Of a DNA stretch of 64,000 nt, positions 53,687 to 61,355 are shown piece by piece; the stretch's first letter is position 1, and every line of letters begins with the position of its first letter. The stretch lies in the NCBI RefSeq assembly GCF_001598255.1, contig NZ_BCYP01000006.1, positions 186,001 through 250,000 on the forward strand, in the 5' to 3' direction. Origin of the DNA: Mitsuaria chitosanitabida ATCC BAA-476 = NBRC 102408. GTDB lineage: Bacteria > Pseudomonadota > Gammaproteobacteria > Burkholderiales > Burkholderiaceae_C. Both the position numbers and the translations under genes were made by a program. The notes under the pieces were generated by a model. The model had not been told where the DNA came from and made no database searches. It saw nothing but the letters and a program-made list of their open reading frames with translations.

Positions 53687-56085
53687 CCGTCATGCCGCCC
53701 GCCGTCGGGCGCTTCAAGCCGCTGCGCAGCCTGGGCACGGGCGCGCAGGCGGTCGTGTGGCTGGCTCACGATCCGCGCCTGGACCGCGAGGTCGCGCTCA
53801 AGGTGCTGACCCAGGGCGTGGACCGCGCCAGCGTCGACGCCTGGCTGCACGAGGCCCGCGCCGTCAGCCGGCTCACGCATCCCAACATCGTCCCGGTCTT
53901 CGAGGCCGACATGGAGGCCGGGCAGGCCTACATGGTGTTCGAGTTCGTCCCCGGCGGCACGCTGACCGAGCGCCTGCGCCAGCGCGGCCGCCTGCCGGCG
54001 CGCGAGGCGGTGACGATGATGCTGGGCATCCTCGACGGCCTGCACGCGGCGCATCAGGCGGGCGTCGTGCACCGCGACCTCAAGCCCTCCAACATCCTGC
54101 TGGACGCGGGCGGACGGCCCAAGGTGATGGACTTCGGCATCGCCGGCCGGGTCAGCACGACCGGGCTGCCGGGCGCGCGTCCGAACCGCATCGTCGGCAC
54201 GCCGGGCTACATCTCGCCGGAAGCGGCGCGCGGCGAGCCGGCCTCCCCGGTGATGGACGTCTTCGCCGCGGCCGTGATGCTGAGCGAGATGCTCTCCGGC
54301 CAGCGCCTGAACTACGACCCCGATCCGTGGCGCGCCGTGCGGCGCGCGATGGAGCAGACGCTGGATCCGCCCGCGGACCTGGGCGCCGACACCGACGACG
54401 CGCTGCGCGCCGTGCTGCTGCGCGGCCTGTCGCGCGAGGCGGCCCAGCGCTGGCCCGACGCCAAGAGCTTCCACGACGCGCTCGCGGCCTGGCTGCATCC
54501 GGCCAGCGAGGCGCCAGCCGCCAGCGACGGCGGCAGCGCCACGCTGGACTTCCTGCTGCGCCGCATGCGGCATCGCACCGACTTCCCGGCGATGGCCGAT
54601 TCGGTGGCGCGCATCCAGCGCATGACGCAGTCGGAGAACGAGAGCCTGACCACGCTCTCCAACGAGATCCTCAAGGACGTCGCGCTGACCAACAAGCTGC
54701 TGCGCCTGGTCAACACGGTGCAGTTCAGCCACGCCGGCGGCGGGCACATCAGCACGGTGTCGCGGGCGGTGGCGCTGGTGGGCTTCGGCGGCATCCGCAA
54801 CCTGGCGCTGTCGCTGGTGCTGCTGGAGCGGATGGAGAACAAGGGCCATGCGCAGCGGCTCAAGGAAGAGTTCCTGCGGTCGCTGATGGCGGGCTCGCTG
54901 GCCCGCGAGCTCTGCCTGGTCCCGCGCGAGAACGAGGAGTCCTTCCTCGCCACGATGTTCCAGGGGCTGGGCCGCCTGCTGTCCGAGTTCTACCTGCCCG
55001 AGGAGGCGCAGCAGGTGCGCCGCCTGGTGCGGCCCGAGCGCGGCATGGGCGAGCAGGCCGCGCCGCCGGTGAGCGAGGGCGCGGCCTCGGCGCAGGTGCT
55101 GGGCCTGAGCTACGAGGACCTGGGCCTGGGCGTGGCGCGGCAATGGGGCTTCCCCGAAAGCCTGCAGCGCACGATGCGCCGGCCCGACGGCGACGCGCCG
55201 GTGCGGCTGATCGAGCATTCGGGCGACCGCATGCGCTGGCTGGGCCGCGCGAGCAACGACGTCGCCGACGTGATCCTGAACAGCGATCCGGCCGAGGCGC
55301 ATGCCAAGGTGCGCGCGATGGCGCAGCGCTACGCGCGCGGGCTGGGCGTGGAGGCCAAGGCCTTCGAGGCCGCGGCGGACCAGGCGCGCCAGCGGCTGAC
55401 GCAGCTGGCGCAGGCGATGGACATCCAGCTGGCGAAGAACTCGCCGGCGCAGCGGCTGCTCGCGCCGCTGACCCCGTCGCCGCAGGACACGCTGTCGCCG
55501 CACGAGCTGCAGGCGACGCTGGTCGAGGGGCAGGCCCCGGCCGGTGTCATCTCCCCGGACGAAGCCGCGGCCACGCTGGCGGCCGGCATCCAGGACATCA
55601 CCAACGCGATGGTGGAGAACTTCAAGCTCAACGAGATCCTGCGGATGATCCTGGAGACGATGTACCGCGGGCTGGGCTTCCGCCGGGTGATCTTCTGCCT
55701 GCGTGATCCCAAGACCGAGACCCTGACCGGCCGTTTCGGCCTGGGCGAGGGCGTCGAGGCGGTGGTGCCGCTGTACCGCGTGCCGCTGCGGGTGATGCCG
55801 GGCGCGACGGCGGATCTCTTCACGGCCATCTGCAGCAAGGGCGTGGACACGCTGATCGCCGACGCCTCGCAACCCAAGATCGCGGAGCGCCTGCCGGCCT
55901 GGTTCCTCACCAACGCCAAGGCGCACAGCTTCCTGATCCTGCCGATGGCCTTGCGGGGCGCGCCCTTCGCGATGATCTACGCCGACAAGGCGCAGCCGGG
56001 CAGCGTCGTGCTGGACGAGAAGCAGCTCTCGCTGCTGCGCACCCTGCGCAATCAGGCCGTGATGGCCTTCAAGCAGGCGAGTTGA
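53683..56085 (+). CDS. Ser/Thr kinase-HDOD-GAF fusion protein
   Basis: An 800-residue signalling protein. The kinase domain (residues ~9-275) looks active: GTGAQAVVW glycine loop, Lys40 in EVALKVL, HRDLKPSN with Asp132, DFG at 150-152, and GTPGYISPE. An HDOD domain follows (~285-490; DVALTNKLLRLVNTVQF, FLATMFQGLGRLLSEFYLPEE). After a linker, residues ~610-800 resemble a GAF domain (LNEILRMILETMYRGLGFRRVIF ... FLILPMALRGAPFAMIYADK), which could sense a ligand. There is no membrane segment. It overlaps the pseudokinase-HDOD gene by 4 bases. The cellular output is unknown; HDOD proteins act in cell-cycle, motility and cyclic-di-GMP control elsewhere. Confidence 0.88.
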   Translation: MTVMPPAVGRFKPLRSLGTGAQAVVWLAHDPRLDREVALKVLTQGVDRASVDAWLHEARAVSRLTHPNIVPVFEADMEAGQAYMVFEFVPGGTLTERLRQRGRLPAREAVTMMLGILDGLHAAHQAGVVHRDLKPSNILLDAGGRPKVMDFGIAGRVSTTGLPGARPNRIVGTPGYISPEAARGEPASPVMDVFAAAVMLSEMLSGQRLNYDPDPWRAVRRAMEQTLDPPADLGADTDDALRAVLLRGLSREAAQRWPDAKSFHDALAAWLHPASEAPAASDGGSATLDFLLRRMRHRTDFPAMADSVARIQRMTQSENESLTTLSNEILKDVALTNKLLRLVNTVQFSHAGGGHISTVSRAVALVGFGGIRNLALSLVLLERMENKGHAQRLKEEFLRSLMAGSLARELCLVPRENEESFLATMFQGLGRLLSEFYLPEEAQQVRRLVRPERGMGEQAAPPVSEGAASAQVLGLSYEDLGLGVARQWGFPESLQRTMRRPDGDAPVRLIEHSGDRMRWLGRASNDVADVILNSDPAEAHAKVRAMAQRYARGLGVEAKAFEAAADQARQRLTQLAQAMDIQLAKNSPAQRLLAPLTPSPQDTLSPHELQATLVEGQAPAGVISPDEAAATLAAGIQDITNAMVENFKLNEILRMILETMYRGLGFRRVIFCLRDPKTETLTGRFGLGEGVEAVVPLYRVPLRVMPGATADLFTAICSKGVDTLIADASQPKIAERLPAWFLTNAKAHSFLILPMALRGAPFAMIYADKAQPGSVVLDEKQLSLLRTLRNQAVMAFKQAS

Positions 56086-56209
56086 TCGGCTCGTCGACAG
56101 ATTTCTTGATATTTCCCATGAACCCGCCTGCGCGGGTTCCGTGACACGCCACTGACGCCGCGGCCTGGCATCCGCCATGGCGACAACAGTCATTCACGAG
56201 GGGACATCG

Positions 56210-57028
56210 ATGAAGCACGAACTGAAGAAGGTCGCGGTCCTGCTGCCGGTGGCCGCGCTGCTGGCGGCTTGTGGCGGCGGCGGGGACACCGCGAAGGATG
56301 CCGGCGTCAAGCCCGAGGCGCAAGCGCCGCAGGGCAGCACGTCCAGCGGTTCGGTCACCGCCAGCTACGCCAAGAAGGCGGACGACGGTCGTTACATGCT
56401 GGTGAGCCCGGGCTTGCAATCGAGCGGCCGCCTGACGGACGTCCAGCAGACGGCGACCGGCGCAGCCGCCGGCGGCGTCGTCACGATGAACGCCAACACG
56501 CTCAGCGGCGACTTGGCGATCCAGGACATCGCCGGCGACGAGAGCTTCGCGCTGGGCCGCTGGAGCAAGGGCACCGTCAACAGGGACGGCACCGCCGCGG
56601 CGATCGTCGGGGACGACGGCGCGTACCACTACGTGGTCTACAACGCGCTGACCGCCTTCCCGACCAGTGGCACCTACAAGTGCGACGCCGGCAAGTTCAC
56701 GGCACCCAGCCGGGTCGGCGGGTCAGGCAACGTCCTGGGTACCGCGGCCGGCTCGGCGACGGTGACGTTCTCGAACGGTGCGGCGGTCTTGGACGCAGCG
56801 ATCACCGCGACCGTCGGCGCCCAGTCGGGCGCCGTGTCGGCGAGCGGCAAGCGCCTGGACAGCCCCGCCATCACGACGATCACGGGCAACTATTTCAACA
56901 GTGGCACCGGCATGGCCCTGACCGTGGGGGAAGCGGGCAATGCGAAGGTCCGCGTCGTGGCCGCGTACCAGGTCGCGGTGAGCGGCGACGACTACCGCGG
57001 CGTCGCGACCTTCAGCTGCGGCCTGTGA
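56210..57028 (+). CDS. Putative lipoprotein of unknown function
   Basis: A 272-residue exported protein. The N-terminal signal ends in a lipobox (LLAACGGGG, acylated Cys about residue 21). A short Gly/Ala/Gln/Ser-rich linker is followed by a repetitive, beta-rich domain with many Gly/Ser/Thr residues. Two cysteines in the second half (TYKCDAG and the penultimate FSCGL) could pair. GAGGGGAC precedes the ATG at 56210. I do not recognise a family. A strong terminator follows. Confidence 0.72.
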   Translation: MKHELKKVAVLLPVAALLAACGGGGDTAKDAGVKPEAQAPQGSTSSGSVTASYAKKADDGRYMLVSPGLQSSGRLTDVQQTATGAAAGGVVTMNANTLSGDLAIQDIAGDESFALGRWSKGTVNRDGTAAAIVGDDGAYHYVVYNALTAFPTSGTYKCDAGKFTAPSRVGGSGNVLGTAAGSATVTFSNGAAVLDAAITATVGAQSGAVSASGKRLDSPAITTITGNYFNSGTGMALTVGEAGNAKVRVVAAYQVAVSGDDYRGVATFSCGL

Positions 57029-57060
57029 GGCGGCGCTGAGCGCCTCGTGAGGCGCACGAC

Positions 57061-57091
57061 CGATGCCGGCCCCGTGCCGGCATCGTCGTTT
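57061..57091 (+). terminator. Intrinsic terminator after the lipoprotein gene
   Basis: CGATGCCGGC and GCCGGCATCG form a perfect 10-bp stem with a CCCGT loop, followed by TCGTTT. It may serve both convergent genes. Confidence 0.82.
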
Positions 57092-57145
57092 CATGAGCGG
57101 ATCGCGGTATCCGATGGGGCTGCGATCGTCGATCGGCGCGGGGGC

Positions 57146-57370
57146 TCAGCGGCGGCCCCAGTGGCCTTCGTTCCAGCGGCGGCCGCCGTAACGGTCGTTG
57201 CTCCAGTAGCCTTCGATCCAGATGGCGCCGGCGTAAGGCGGGGCGCCGTAATAGCCGCCTCCGTAGCCCTCGCCGTAGTAGCGGTGGGCCGGGACGACCA
57301 CGCAGCCGGTCAGCGAGGCCACCAGCGGGGCGGCGGCGAGCACGAGAAGCAAGGGGCGGATCATTCGCAT
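57146..57370 (-). CDS. Small lipoprotein, YXWGXW-repeat type
   Basis: A 74-residue exported lipoprotein. The signal ends in a lipobox (SLTGCVVV, acylated Cys at about residue 23). The mature part is Gly/Tyr-rich and ends in two W-x-x-G-x-W-type units (WIEGYW and WNEGHW), as in YXWGXW-repeat proteins. GGAGGT lies 5 bases before the ATG at 57370, deciding that start over the second ATG six bases later. The role is unknown; it is probably tethered to the outer membrane. Confidence 0.72.
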   Translation of the reverse strand: MRMIRPLLLVLAAAPLVASLTGCVVVPAHRYYGEGYGGGYYGAPPYAGAIWIEGYWSNDRYGGRRWNEGHWGRR

Positions 57371-57488
57371 GATGGACCTCCAGGGAACTGCATGCTTCCT
57401 GGAACGCACCCCGCCGCGCCCGCGATGACCCGTCGCGCCGGACATTACCCGGCGGACAAGAAGTAACCAGCGGTGCCCTGAGGGCCGG

Positions 57489-58094
57489 TCAGTACGGGCC
57501 GTGCTCCAGCCAGCGTTCCAGCTGGGGCAGGCGGTCGTTGCCCCAGAAGCGCTCGCCCTCGACGATGAAGAAAGGCGATCCGAACACGCCGCGGGCCTCG
57601 GCCAGGTCGATCTCGGCCTTCAGGCGGGCGCGAGTGGCGCTGTCGTTGGCCAGGTGCTGGAGCTCGGTGGGCGTGACGTGCTGCTGGGTCGCGCACAGCT
57701 CCTGCAGGACTTCGGCCTGGGCGATGTTGCGGTCCTCGACGAAATAGGCCTTGTAGACGGCCTGCGCGAACTTGCGACCCAGGTCGGGATCGCGGTCGTT
57801 GAACCAGTGGAACAGGCGGGCGGCGGTTTCGGTGTGCAGGCCCAGCGTGGAGGGCGTCTTGTACGGGACGTTCGAGTAGGCCGCCAGACGGATCACGTCG
57901 CGGCGGATGTAGTCGCTGCGCATGACGCTGTTGGGGATGCGGATGCGTTCCAGCGACTGGAAGTTGGCGTCGAGCACGATGGCGTGCCAGTTGACGGTGC
58001 GGCCGAAGCGGCCGGCGAGCTCGTCGATGGTCTGCGAGGCGATGTAGCCGTAGGGAGAGGCGAAGTCGAAATAGAAGTCGATCGGGGCAGACAT
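57489..58094 (-). CDS. 2-hydroxychromene-2-carboxylate isomerase (DsbA/kappa-GST fold)
   Basis: A 201-residue thioredoxin-fold protein of the HCCA isomerase family. The N-terminus has IDFYFDFASPYGYIAS, where the catalytic Ser replaces the DsbA cysteine, as expected. The C-terminus has GVFGSPFFIVEGERFWGNDRLPQLE. The founding member isomerises an intermediate of naphthalene breakdown, but most genomic homologues have unknown substrates. No aromatic-degradation genes are nearby. It is divergent from a glutathione transferase gene, suggesting a shared detoxification theme. Confidence 0.87.
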   Translation of the reverse strand: MSAPIDFYFDFASPYGYIASQTIDELAGRFGRTVNWHAIVLDANFQSLERIRIPNSVMRSDYIRRDVIRLAAYSNVPYKTPSTLGLHTETAARLFHWFNDRDPDLGRKFAQAVYKAYFVEDRNIAQAEVLQELCATQQHVTPTELQHLANDSATRARLKAEIDLAEARGVFGSPFFIVEGERFWGNDRLPQLERWLEHGPY

Positions 58095-58220
58095 GCAGGC
58101 TCCATAAGCGCAAGGCGCGCGGATTGTAGGAGGGTGCCCGATGGTGCCCGGCGGCGCATCCGCCGGATGGAGGGGTGGTCCCGACCGCCGGCGCCGCCCA
58201 CGCGCATAGACTCCGCGACC

Positions 58221-58901
58221 ATGATCACCGTCCACCACCTCAACAACTCCCGCTCGCAGCGGGTCCTGTGGCTGCTCGAGGAGCTCGGTCTCCCGTACGA
58301 GATCAAGCACTACCAGCGCGATCCGAAGACGATGCTGGCGCCGCCCGAGCTGCGGGCCGTGCATCCGCTGGGCAAGTCGCCGGTGATCACGGACGACGGG
58401 CTGACGATCGCGGAATCGGGGGCGATCCTGGAGTACCTGGTCGACCGCTACGGCGACGGGCGTCTCAAGCCGGTGGCGGGCACCGAGGACGCGCTGCGCT
58501 ATCGCTACTGGATGCACTACGCGGAGGGCTCGGCGATGCCGCCGCTGCTGCTCAAGCTGGTGTTCGACCGCATCGAGCGCGCGCCGATGCCGTTCTTCGT
58601 CAAGCCGATCGCGCGGGGCATCGCGGCCAAGGCCAAGCGGACCTTCGTGCAGCCGCAGATCGACAACCACATGAACTACCTGGAGGCGCAACTGGCCCGG
58701 CAGCCGTGGTTCGCGGGGGCGGACTTCACGGCGGCGGACGTGCAGATGAGCTTCCCGCTCGAGGCCGCGGCGCAGCGCGGCGGGCCCGTCGCGAAACAGC
58801 CCCGCATCACGGACTTCCTGCAGCGCATCCACGCGCGCCCGGCCTACCGGCGCGCCTTGGAGCGGGGCGGGCCGTACGCGCTGATGGGGGGCTCCGACTG
58901 A
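58221..58901 (+). CDS. Glutathione S-transferase
   Basis: A 226-residue cytosolic glutathione transferase. The N-terminal thioredoxin-like domain has HHLNNSRSQRVLWLLEELGLPYE, with Ser/Arg at the glutathione site, then GKSPVITDDGLTIAESGAILEYL with the conserved cis-Pro and Glu-Ser glutathione contacts. The helical C-terminal domain ends RIHARPAYRRALERGG. The specific substrate is unknown. It is divergent from the isomerase gene by 126 bases. Confidence 0.92.
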   Translation: MITVHHLNNSRSQRVLWLLEELGLPYEIKHYQRDPKTMLAPPELRAVHPLGKSPVITDDGLTIAESGAILEYLVDRYGDGRLKPVAGTEDALRYRYWMHYAEGSAMPPLLLKLVFDRIERAPMPFFVKPIARGIAAKAKRTFVQPQIDNHMNYLEAQLARQPWFAGADFTAADVQMSFPLEAAAQRGGPVAKQPRITDFLQRIHARPAYRRALERGGPYALMGGSD

Positions 58902-58910
58902 GCGCGCGGG

Positions 58911-59138
58911 TCAGCGTGAAAGGATGAACGCGTCGATGGCCATCCCGATGTCCGCGCAGATCTTGCGCAGCAGCGTGGGGCAGATGTCGCTACCCGCGTG
59001 GAAGGGCACCGTCGTCGTCCGACCGTCCGGGTGTCGGTAGAAGCGATGTGCTCCCTTGCCAGGGCGCGGAACGAAGCCGAGCGCAAACAGCATGCGCTCG
59101 ACTTCCCTGGCACTGAGCACCGGCACGCCGGCACCCAT
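58911..59138 (-). CDS. hicA: HicA-family toxin (mRNA interferase)
   Basis: A 75-residue double-stranded-RNA-binding-fold protein. SAREVERMLFALGFVPRPGKGAHRFYRHPDGRTTTVPFH matches HicA, with the catalytic histidine expected at His31. The family cleaves mRNA during translation when its antitoxin is lost. It lies 4 bases downstream of the HicB-like gene on the same strand, so the order is antitoxin first, toxin second. Its C-terminus (AIDAFILSR) is slightly extended. Confidence 0.87.
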   Translation of the reverse strand: MGAGVPVLSAREVERMLFALGFVPRPGKGAHRFYRHPDGRTTTVPFHAGSDICPTLLRKICADIGMAIDAFILSR

Positions 59139-59142
59139 CGGG

Positions 59143-59415
59143 TCATTCCAATCGCAAGGTCGTGTTGAACGCGATGCCGCCGTCGATGTTCACGAGGCCC
59201 TCTTCCGCCAGCATCTCCAGCACTTCGGTCAAGCGTTCCAGGACCTCGGTGATGGTGGCGCCCTGCGTGTAGGCGCTGCGGACGTCGGGCACGCTGCCGA
59301 CCAGCACGTCGCTGTCGGGATCTCGCTCGATGAGGGCGTTGAAGATCATGCGCGGCAGCATAGCGCCGCGCACGGAAAGCAACTTGCGGGTGCGCAAGCG
59401 GGACGCTCGAAGCAT
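59143..59415 (-). CDS. hicB: HicB-like antitoxin
   Basis: A 90-residue protein. Residues 23-90 (MIFNALIERDPDSDVLVGSVPDV ... EVLERLTEVLEMLAEEG) match the partial RNase H-like core of HicB antitoxins. There is no C-terminal helix-turn-helix or ribbon-helix-helix domain. The start at 59415 is chosen because AGGAGG lies 6 bases before it. That adds a 22-residue Arg/Leu-rich extension; the alternative ATG at 59349 gives the family-typical N-terminus but has no ribosome-binding site. Confidence 0.8.
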   Translation of the reverse strand: MLRASRLRTRKLLSVRGAMLPRMIFNALIERDPDSDVLVGSVPDVRSAYTQGATITEVLERLTEVLEMLAEEGLVNIDGGIAFNTTLRLE

Positions 59416-59505
59416 GGGCAACCTCCTGACTGCAGGACCGGAGAGGCAGGCAGTTTAGGAAGGCGGCGGCCCACTGAAATCGGAAGCGCCGCGGACTTCA
59501 GGCCG

Positions 59506-59525
59506 AGTTTGTCCAAGCGCAAACT
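59506..59525. promoter_or_regulatory. Inverted repeat upstream of hicB
   Basis: AGTTTG and CAAACT are perfect 6-bp arms around an 8-base spacer, about 90-110 bases before the hicB start. This is a plausible operator for toxin-antitoxin autoregulation, but this HicB lacks an obvious DNA-binding domain, so another factor may be needed. Nothing else is visible in the gap 59416-59569. Confidence 0.35.
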
Positions 59526-59569
59526 TCGCGAGGGCCGGCGCTCCTTTCGATGCGTCGCGGCCACAACGC

Positions 59570-59776
59570 CTATTGCTTCGCCAGGAAATAAGCCACCAAC
59601 GCATTCGCATGACCGTGCCCCATCTCGTGCTCGGTCTTGAGCTTGCTGACGAGCGCCATGTGCTTCAACGGCCCGGCTTGCTTGAGCAGCTTCATCCAGT
59701 GCTCGATCGGCTGGCCGTACTTCTTCTCGATGGACGGAAAGTAGGACGCGGGTCCTTTGACTTGCTCGGTCGCCAT
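59570..59776 (-). CDS. DUF4287-domain protein
   Basis: A 68-residue protein of the DUF4287 family: SYFPSIEKKYGQPIEHWMKLLKQ, then KHMALVSKLKTEHEMGHGHANALVAYF. Function unknown; small members of this family are common in soil bacteria. GGGAGA lies 6 bases before the ATG at 59776, which rules out the longer open frame upstream. It lies between the hicBA pair and mntH on the same strand. Confidence 0.85.
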   Translation of the reverse strand: MATEQVKGPASYFPSIEKKYGQPIEHWMKLLKQAGPLKHMALVSKLKTEHEMGHGHANALVAYFLAKQ

Positions 59777-59847
59777 GTCGGATCTCCCTGAGGTTGAGGT
59801 GTTCATCGTGACGACGAACGACCGCGGCGATTTTCGACAGACGTCGA

Positions 59848-61164
59848 TCACTGCATCAACGACACCAGCAGGGCCCCGTTCGCCGCCGTGACCAGCGCGA
59901 AGAGCAGCCAGCTCAGCGCCCGCACGACCGGCCCGTTGGCGAAGTCGCCCATCAGCGCGCGGTCGTTGGTCATGCGGATCAACGGCCACATCGCGAAGGG
60001 CAGCTGCAGGCTGAGCACCACCTGACTGGCCACCAGCAGCCGGCCGACCGCTCCCTCGCCCAGCCACAGCAAGCCGAGGAAGGCCGGCACCAGCGCCAGG
60101 AAGCGCGTCGCCAGGCGGCGCTGCCAGCAGGGGATCTTCAGGCGCAGGAAGCCCTCCATCAGCACCTGACCGGCGATGGTCCCGGTGAAGGTCGAGCTCT
60201 GCCCCGCGGCCAGCAGCGCCACCCCGAACAGCACCGAGGCCGCCACCGTGCCGACCAGCGGATCCAGCAGGTGATACGCGTCCTGGATCTCGGCCACGTC
60301 ACGATGGCCGTGGGCGTGGAAGGCGGTCGCCGCCAGGATCAGGATGGCCGCGTTGACCATCAGCGCGAGCGTCAGCGAGACCAGCGTGTCGATCGTCGAC
60401 AGCCGGATCGCGTCGCGCTTGGCCGCGTCCGTGCGTCCGACGCGCCGCGTCTGCACGATGGACGAGTGCAGGTAAAGGTTGTGCGGCATCACCGTCGCGC
60501 CCAGGATGCCGATGGCCAGCAGCAGCGCCTTCGGGTCGTGCACCGCGACGCCGTTGGGAATGAAGCCGCGCGCCACCCCCGCCCAGTCCGGCCCGACCAG
60601 CGCCAGCTGGATCGCGTAGCAGATGCCGATGGTCATCACCAGGCCCAGGATGATGGCCTCCACCTGCCGGAAGCCGCGGCCCTTGAGCCCGAGCACGATG
60701 AGCGTGTCCAGCGCCGCGATCCCCACGCCGCCCAGCAGCGGCACGCCGAACAGCAGGTGCAGCGCCAGCGCCGTGCCCAGCACCTCGGCCACGTCGCAGG
60801 CGACGATGGCCAGCTCCGCCATCACCCACAGCGGCAGCCGCACGGCGGGCCGGTAGCGCTCGCGGCAGGCCTGTGCCAGGTCTTGCCCCGTGACCAGCCC
60901 CAATCGCAGGGACAGCGTCTGCAGCAGCATCGCCGCCAGGCTGGACGCCAGCACCACCCACAGCAGCGCATGGCCGAAGCGGGATCCGGCCTCGATGTCG
61001 GTGGCCCAGTTGCCGGGGTCCATGTAGCCGACCGAGATCAGCAGCCCGGGGCCGGCCACGCGCAGCAGCCGCTTCCACGGCGGCGCGCCCTCGTTCAACG
61101 CGATGGAGCCGTGGACCTCGGAGGGGCAGAAGGGCGCGGTGGCGGTGGTGGGCAGCCGGAACAT
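59848..61164 (-). CDS. mntH: Nramp-family divalent metal transporter
   Basis: A 438-residue inner-membrane H+-coupled importer of Mn2+ and possibly Fe2+. It has 11 hydrophobic segments. The metal-site motifs are present: DPGNWATDIEAG in the first membrane helix and MPHNLYLHSSIVQTR in the sixth. The ATG at 61164 (MFRLPTTATAPF) gives a normal ~30-residue cytoplasmic start. It is divergent from the helicase gene by 191 bases; I see no MntR or Fur box I can support. Confidence 0.93.
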   Translation of the reverse strand: MFRLPTTATAPFCPSEVHGSIALNEGAPPWKRLLRVAGPGLLISVGYMDPGNWATDIEAGSRFGHALLWVVLASSLAAMLLQTLSLRLGLVTGQDLAQACRERYRPAVRLPLWVMAELAIVACDVAEVLGTALALHLLFGVPLLGGVGIAALDTLIVLGLKGRGFRQVEAIILGLVMTIGICYAIQLALVGPDWAGVARGFIPNGVAVHDPKALLLAIGILGATVMPHNLYLHSSIVQTRRVGRTDAAKRDAIRLSTIDTLVSLTLALMVNAAILILAATAFHAHGHRDVAEIQDAYHLLDPLVGTVAASVLFGVALLAAGQSSTFTGTIAGQVLMEGFLRLKIPCWQRRLATRFLALVPAFLGLLWLGEGAVGRLLVASQVVLSLQLPFAMWPLIRMTNDRALMGDFANGPVVRALSWLLFALVTAANGALLVSLMQ

Positions 61165-61355
61165 CCGGCGATTGTGCGGCCGTCGGGGCAGCCGGCCCTG
61201 ACCGCATCGACCGATGCCGGGTCTCCCGGAAGGGTCAGGGCTTGCGGATCGCGGCCGGCGGCTTGCCGCCCATCGCCGGGGGAGCCGGCGAGCCGGGGCC
61301 GCTATAGTCCCGCCTCCCCGCAGTTCCACGGCTCCGGCCGATCCGTCGCGACCTC

